Positions 58,866 to 64,000 of a DNA stretch of 64,000 bases are shown here, piece by piece. This DNA is from Tetraselmis striata (taxonomy: Eukaryota; Chlorophyta; Chlorodendrophyceae; Chlorodendrales; Chlorodendraceae). The stretch is from positions 1 to 64,000 of the forward strand of contig VCJN01001273.1 of the NCBI GenBank assembly GCA_006384855.1. Direction: 5' to 3'. A program made the position numbers and the translations under genes. Each line of letters starts with the position of its first letter. Within the stretch, counting starts at the first letter, position 1. The notes under the pieces are model-generated. The model had not been told where the DNA came from and searched no databases. It saw nothing but the letters and a program-made list of their open reading frames with translations.

Positions 58866-61800
58866 CCCACCGGCTCACATGGGGACCGTTTCGGGACCGC
58901 ATGCGCGAAGAGTTGGAGCGGCTTCGTACGAGTTATCCGGGGGATGTGATCATGGTGGGGGGGATTGGAACATGGATGAAACGGAGTTGACGGTTCTACT
59001 CCGGCGTTGGCGGTGCCTTCCCGGCGGCAAGCTCATATGGCCGCGGGCGGGATGTATCGGCTCGCGAACGCGGCACTTGCCGGAGGGGCAGCTGCCGCGT
59101 TCTCGACCACTTCATCGCATGGCCTCCCACGCACCACAGCTCCCCCCCCCCCCCCCCCCCCCCCCCTCTCGCCCTCGGCATGGGTGGACTACTCTTGGGA
59201 CACCTCCGAAACTTCCGTGTCCTGTCTTCTTGCCCTGTAGGCGCCATCGGTGAGGACACATGTCCACCTCCCTTGCATGAACGCATGTCTGCAAGGTCCA
59301 TTCCCAAACCGACCCACGGTGACTCTCCCTCTGAATGCCCGAAATCGTTCCACGATTTCGTCACCGCTAATCCGTTCGCGGTGCTCACCCCTCTAGATGA
59401 CCCACATGTAGACGGCGAGCCCTCGTTAGGGGGTGATCCTAGACACCGGCGCCGACCACTTTATCCAAGCGATATGGTCGGCGGCGCGCGGGGTAGGGGC
59501 TGTTACCAAGCCCAGGCGTCGTGGACTAGGGCCGCCTCTGCAATTGTCTATCCTAGGTGCGATTAATCGTCGGCGCATGGCCTTTATGGCGAGCCGGGGG
59601 ACTGGGGGCCCTCGGGATGCCGCTCTAGCGTCGGCGCATTATGATGCTGCACGGCATAGGGTTCGGACACTAGTACGTAATAACCGCCGCCGCCAGAGGG
59701 AGCGGGCCGTGCAAAAAGCGGTTCAAGATTTTAAGAAGGGTGGTGGGAGACGGCAGTTCTGGAAGTGGGCGCGCGCTCTCCGTAAGGGGCAGGGTCCATT
59801 CGAGGGCCCGAACGACCAGCCAATACGCGATCCGGTATCGGGTGTACTTCATACCGAGCCGGGCGAAAACAATGCGTGCTGAACGCGGCACTATCGGGAG
59901 CTACTGCGTGACCCCACCCCCTAGCACAACGGGTTGCGATATACCGTGCGGCGTGGGAACACCGCCACGGTACATCGCCACCCATTGCCCCCGCACTAAA
60001 CGCGATTAATGGGCATATATCATGGGAGGAACTAGTCAAGGCTCTTAGGCGTTTAAGAAAATAGAAGGCCCAGGGCGGGCAGGATGGGATTACTGCTGGG
60101 TCTTTAAAATTGGCGATATACGCCCCGAATAGCAATTTTGGCAAGGCATTGCTTGCCTTAATTAACGGGATGTGGACTAAGAACTACATCTTCCAGCAAT
60201 GGCGTAGCTCGGCCATAGTATTTGTGCCCAAGAAAGGCGACTCGGCCGTTATGGACAAATATAGGGGTATTTCGATTATTATGGGTGCCGCTATGAAACT
60301 CTTTGTGACCGTCATTATTCAACGCTTGCAAGACGTCTGCCAAGGTAAAGGGATAATCCGCCGTTGGCAATTGGGGTTCATGCGGAATGAGGAGGGGCCC
60401 ATGCAAGTCACCAGCTTGTTCGATATCGCGGCTCGTCGCCAAGCGGCAGGTCTACCCACGTAGGCGGGTTTTATTGACTTTAGGAAGGTACATGACACCG
60501 TACCTCGTGAGCTTTTATTCCTAAAACTTCAAGCCATAGGAGTCACGGGTCATACGCTTACCTTCATTAAAACTTTATACATGGATAGTATGGTACGGGT
60601 CAAGACATGGGTGGCCCCGGGAGCACTATCAGACCCCATACCCATAGAGCGTGGCCTCCGACAGGGATGCCCCGCTCCCCCCATCCTATTTAACATATTT
60701 ATTATCGATATATCCTACGCGGTCGAACATCTAGGGTGTGATGTACCAGGGTGCACCGACACATTAACGGCAAGGCAATCACTAAGGGAGCCATGTCAGA
60801 TGTACGCGAACGACGCTGTTTGTATCACATGCTCGTTCGATAACCTGCATGCCATGTTCGCCCACTAATCGCAATGGGCGGAGGACCATTTTATGGGGTT
60901 TGGGGTATTTAAGTGTGGGGTGGTGGCATACGGCCGATATTCCGACGAGACCGCGCTACGCGAACAAGCTGCCCGATGGCAGCTTGGGGGGGAGCGGGTA
61001 CCGGCTGTAAATGAATGTAGATATTTGGGTAAGGTCATTAACTCGGATTTAGGTATGCGGCACATAGAAGACGACCGGGTTAAGAAGGGTAAACGCGCCA
61101 TTGAGGCGCTCGATTCGGTATTAGTCAGTGGACGGGACACAATTTCTATTAATGTGCGTGTGTCTATCTTTAAAACGTGTGTACTGCCGGATGTAATTTA
61201 TGGGTGTGAAGTATGGGGCATAGGTAGAACTAGCGGCGCAAATAAATTACAAACCGTACTCAAGCAGTGCTTGCGGTGCCTCATTGGGGTGGGTAATAAA
61301 TCCCCTGGGGTGGCCACTGTACCGATGATGCGGGAATTGGATATTGCGCCCATATAGGCTACGGCCGCTACGGCACGGGCTCGAGCGTTCCTTAAAGCAT
61401 CCAACTTGAATACATGTAGAACCCATTTAGTAGATCAATCAAGTCGGGCGCGCCCTAACACGTGGACGTCGGGGACTGTGCGGTGGTTAGATTAACTAGC
61501 TAGGGCGAACGTAGGGCTAGCTGAGGGGACGCACCTTCCCCTTGAGTGGAGCTCGTTAGCCGCGCGCGATGCCGCTAAACTAGTAAAGGCATCGGTGTGG
61601 GCGCGTTACGAATCGTCGGCATCGTGAACACGCACTAAACACTGGGGTATATATGCCTGGGCGTCCTATCCGTCAAACCCGCTGCCACGGTACGGTGTGG
61701 GTGTCCCCGCGGGGGTTGTGGCCGGGCTGCACATTATGATACAATTACGCACCCGAGTATTTCCCACTGCCCGCCGGTTGGCCCGGATTCATGCCATGCT

Positions 61801-62423
61801 TGAGCGGTTCCTTGTACATTGCCTTGCATGTGGCGATCGTGAATCTGAGACTATCGAACATATGTTGGTGGAGTGCCCGCGGTGGGGGTATGAACTTGAT
61901 GATTTGGGGTTGTTAGTTCCGGGGTTTAGGGATTTTAGTGGTAGTTAGGTTATTGCGTCAACGCATGAGGACTTAACTGCCTTTATTTTGGGCGGGGCCC
62001 CCCCCTCCCTTCACGGCAACTTGGATTTCACTTGGAATTGGAGTTTTTTCCTGCTATAGCGTCGGGCCCTCCCTCACATTGCTTTTCTTGTTGCACATGT
62101 ATCGCACTCCCGAAATGCATGGCTCCGCGGGTTGGGGCGTGCCCCAACTCGCATTACTCGAATGGGCCGACGCGCAAACGGGTAGGGCGGACCTTTCGTG
62201 GTCAGTGCCAGGTATTTTCATGCCAGTGTTTTAGACGGTGATCCAACAATGTTGAAAATTCCGTCATTGGCCTCCAATTAGTCTTGCAGAATGCTTCGAC
62301 AATTTGCTTGACAACTATTACGGGGCGTCGCCTACCCAGGGCTTTCCGTAACTGGATTGGTGCCTAAACGGCGGTCGTAGAGACGATGCAAGGGCTTCAC
62401 TGGTCCGCCCGGGGGCGAAAAAA
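58866..62423 (+). mobile_element. APE-type LINE, copy 2, decayed
   Basis: Collinear with copy 1 but in plus orientation. It starts mid-endonuclease (CCCACCGGCTCACATGGGGA), passes DWNMDETELT, SWDTSE, the linker RRRQRERAVQKAVQDFKKGG, VPKKGDSAVMDKYRGIS, a stop in AGFIDF, GLRQGCPAPPILFNIFIIDI, YANDAVCITC (YADD reads YAND, so the active site is lost), GANKLQTVLKQCLRCLIGVG and CLACGDRESETIEHMLVECP. It ends CCCGGGGGCG plus A6 at 62423. It has many stops and shifts, so it is older than copy 1. Confidence 0.88.
59142..59166 (+). repeat. poly(C)25 tract inside the LINE endonuclease
   Basis: Copy 1 has CCCTCCCCCCCCTCTCGCCC (longest run C8) at the equivalent site, so this tract has grown in place. Confidence 0.95.
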
Positions 62424-62477
62424 TCCACCTACTCGTACCGATAGAAGCAATACTAAAAGATCAACACAGCAAGCCGC
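62424..62477. other. short spacer
   Basis: Nothing recognised. Confidence 0.4.
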
Positions 62478-63253
62478 CTAAAAGCGGCCCGCATCTCGCA
62501 CGAGGCGGGATGGATGAGTGATGCGCGCACGGTTCAGAGTCCGGGCCACACGTGCATGTGTGTGCGAGGGTGATCCGCCCTTGACGTGATGTGTAGCTTC
62601 GGCAACAGGATGGCGGACAAATCTACGCCATCTCATGAGGCAGCGAGCACGCTCTCGAGCCGCCACCAAGCTCCGGACTCCGAGGAAATCTCTTGCGAGT
62701 ATGGCCTCCTTGTGAGCCCGGGTGGTGCACCGAGTGGCCAGGCATGTGATACCGCGCACAATCCGGCGCACCCCCTTGCTCACCTCACCCATTGTGCCAA
62801 AGACATGCCCGTGTACTCCGACATATCCAGGATGTCTCAAAGAGGACCCTTCTGTCCGGGCTCCGTATTGTGCCACGCCGCATCCCGCACTGCCAACCCC
62901 CGTTGTATGTCGCCCAACAAAGAGCGCTCAAACCGATCCGAAACCCGGGGCACCTCAGTGTACATGATCCCATACCGCATAGTCTTGAACTCCAGCAACT
63001 TGGACTTCAAGCTCCGGGGATTATAGCTCCCGGTCACGACGTTGAACGCCGGGAGGGAGAGCTCAACGTCTCGCACCATGTCCATGAGTTCATCCCTTGG
63101 TACGGTGTTGCCGAGAGGCAATGCCTGCTGGAACAAGTCACCCACCTCCCGGCGTACATCGATACCCATATCGTGAACAGAGTGATCTCGGAAGGCGTTT
63201 GGGAAACTGGATCTAGTACTGGTACCGGTAGCGACTGATGCTACATGCGTCAA
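62478..63253 (-). CDS. uncharacterised ORF with one frame change
   Basis: Minus-strand frame 63253-62837 (FRDHSVHDMGIDVRREVGDL ... YNPRSLKSKLLEFKTMRYG ... LLGDIQRGLAVRDAAWH) runs to about 62860. The frame ending at 62478 then continues (RHPGYVGVHGHVFGTMGEVS ... ERARCLMRWRRFVRHP). Both halves have ordinary protein composition and join by one indel near 62860. I do not recognise the family. Given the neighbourhood, it may be part of a mobile element. No start codon can be chosen with confidence. Confidence 0.4.
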
Positions 63254-64000
63254 AAGTAATGAACGGGGTTCTAAAGTCGAATGTTAAAGTTCAAGTCGGT
63301 GCCCCACGCGGTACAACAAGCCGTTCGGTATCCGGTATATACGTACAACATAACAAAGCGTAATTGTCACTTTCGGGTTGCGGCGCCTGAACGTTTAAGC
63401 GCCGCTCTTTGTGCGCGCACACGGCTGTGCGCATGTTCGATTCGCCGTCGGCACATATATACCCTCGTAGTGAGGCGGGCCTGCCGCGTGCGAACTACGG
63501 TGCGCGGACACGGGGATTAGCGGGCGCGGGTGCGACTAAGTACCGCACACAGCTGACTACAATCACACACTGACCTTATGTATTGCGCGTGTATAATGTG
63601 ATTTGTGCGCATGTTCTTGCTAACGGGCAATTTCCGTTTTTCCGGAGCGCACAAGCGGGCGGGTATCACTGATTTTTAGAGCGCATACGCCACCCGCGGC
63701 GATGGGCTCGCGGCTCAAGATTGCCGCAACATTGCCGCGCTTGTTTTTAGAGTAGGGCATAGAAATAACCTAGATAACCTTTGATGTACACCGCATACAT
63801 GCGATGTAACGCATTTGCATTTGGCAAGATGTACCATTTCACCAATGCTAGATGTTTCACAAGGATCGTCTGGTTTGCCGAAGAATGCCAGGTCTGGTTA
63901 CAGGTTGTGATATTCAGGAATTTGCAGGCATACAATCCCACAGCCAGGGAGGGTTGGGTGGGCTGTGGTGCGCTCGATGGAGCGTGCCACAGCAAAGGAG
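63254..64000. other. right-end spacer
   Basis: No gene supported. A minus frame at 63747-63995 runs to the window edge without a recognisable domain. Confidence 0.4.

Overview
The window looks like nuclear DNA of a eukaryote, most likely an alga. Several coding stretches are split by GT-AG introns. The mobile elements are eukaryotic: hAT, two kinds of non-LTR retrotransposon, DIRS/PAT-like, and TIR elements. Base composition is very uneven, with GC-rich genes between AT-rich spacers. Long mononucleotide C/G tracts (15-26 bases) recur throughout. I cannot fix the lineage from sequence alone; a green or red alga fits the tyrosine-recombinase retrotransposons and GC-rich, alanine-rich proteins, but this is inference. 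No tRNA, rRNA, CRISPR array or organelle gene was found.

Layout, left part. 1-2.8 kb: a minus-strand hAT transposase with a BED finger, cut by the window edge, preceded by an exon encoding an AT-hook and a chromodomain. 3.2-3.6 kb: a GGTGCACC-centred repeat. 5.26-5.35 kb: a (GT)n tract. 7.27-9.1 kb: a plus-strand gene with a Cys/His finger, a Tudor-like domain and 10-residue repeats. 9.8-10.5 kb: a minus-strand ORF with a Cys-rich ribbon. 11.4-12.56 kb: a three-copy ~370-bp satellite. 14.7-16.8 kb: a rearranged copy of a LINE-like 'ORF1-only' element. 16.8-23.3 kb: AT-rich, no gene seen. 23.3-29.7 kb: a minus-strand multi-exon gene with two PHD fingers and three related exons. 33.4-33.6 kb: a second Cys-rich, piggyBac-like ribbon.

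Layout, right part (35-62.4 kb), a nest of transposons. A non-LTR element with a C-terminal restriction-like nuclease (34.99-40.84 kb, minus) is split by a 2.8-kb DNA transposon with 31-bp terminal inverted repeats (36.29-39.08 kb). An APE-type LINE (41.18-45.44 kb, minus) has a 9-bp target duplication and a second, decayed copy at 58.87-62.42 kb (plus). A small gag-only element (45.45-47.30 kb) has split direct repeats in the order A-B-A-B. A 1.34-kb TIR element (47.41-48.75 kb) sits in a sequence whose empty version is seen at 41.09 kb. A DIRS/PAT-like element (about 55.64-48.96 kb, minus) carries RT, RNase H, methylase and the start of a tyrosine recombinase; it is interrupted by a full-length ORF1-only element with a 12-bp target duplication.

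Almost all coding regions of the mobile elements carry frameshifts or stops, often at short homopolymers. Either the copies are old, or single-base indels in the assembly contribute; paralogous copies show that at least some C-tract growth inside elements is real variation. The only candidate host genes are the 7.3-9.1 kb Tudor-like gene, the PHD gene and a few small ORFs.
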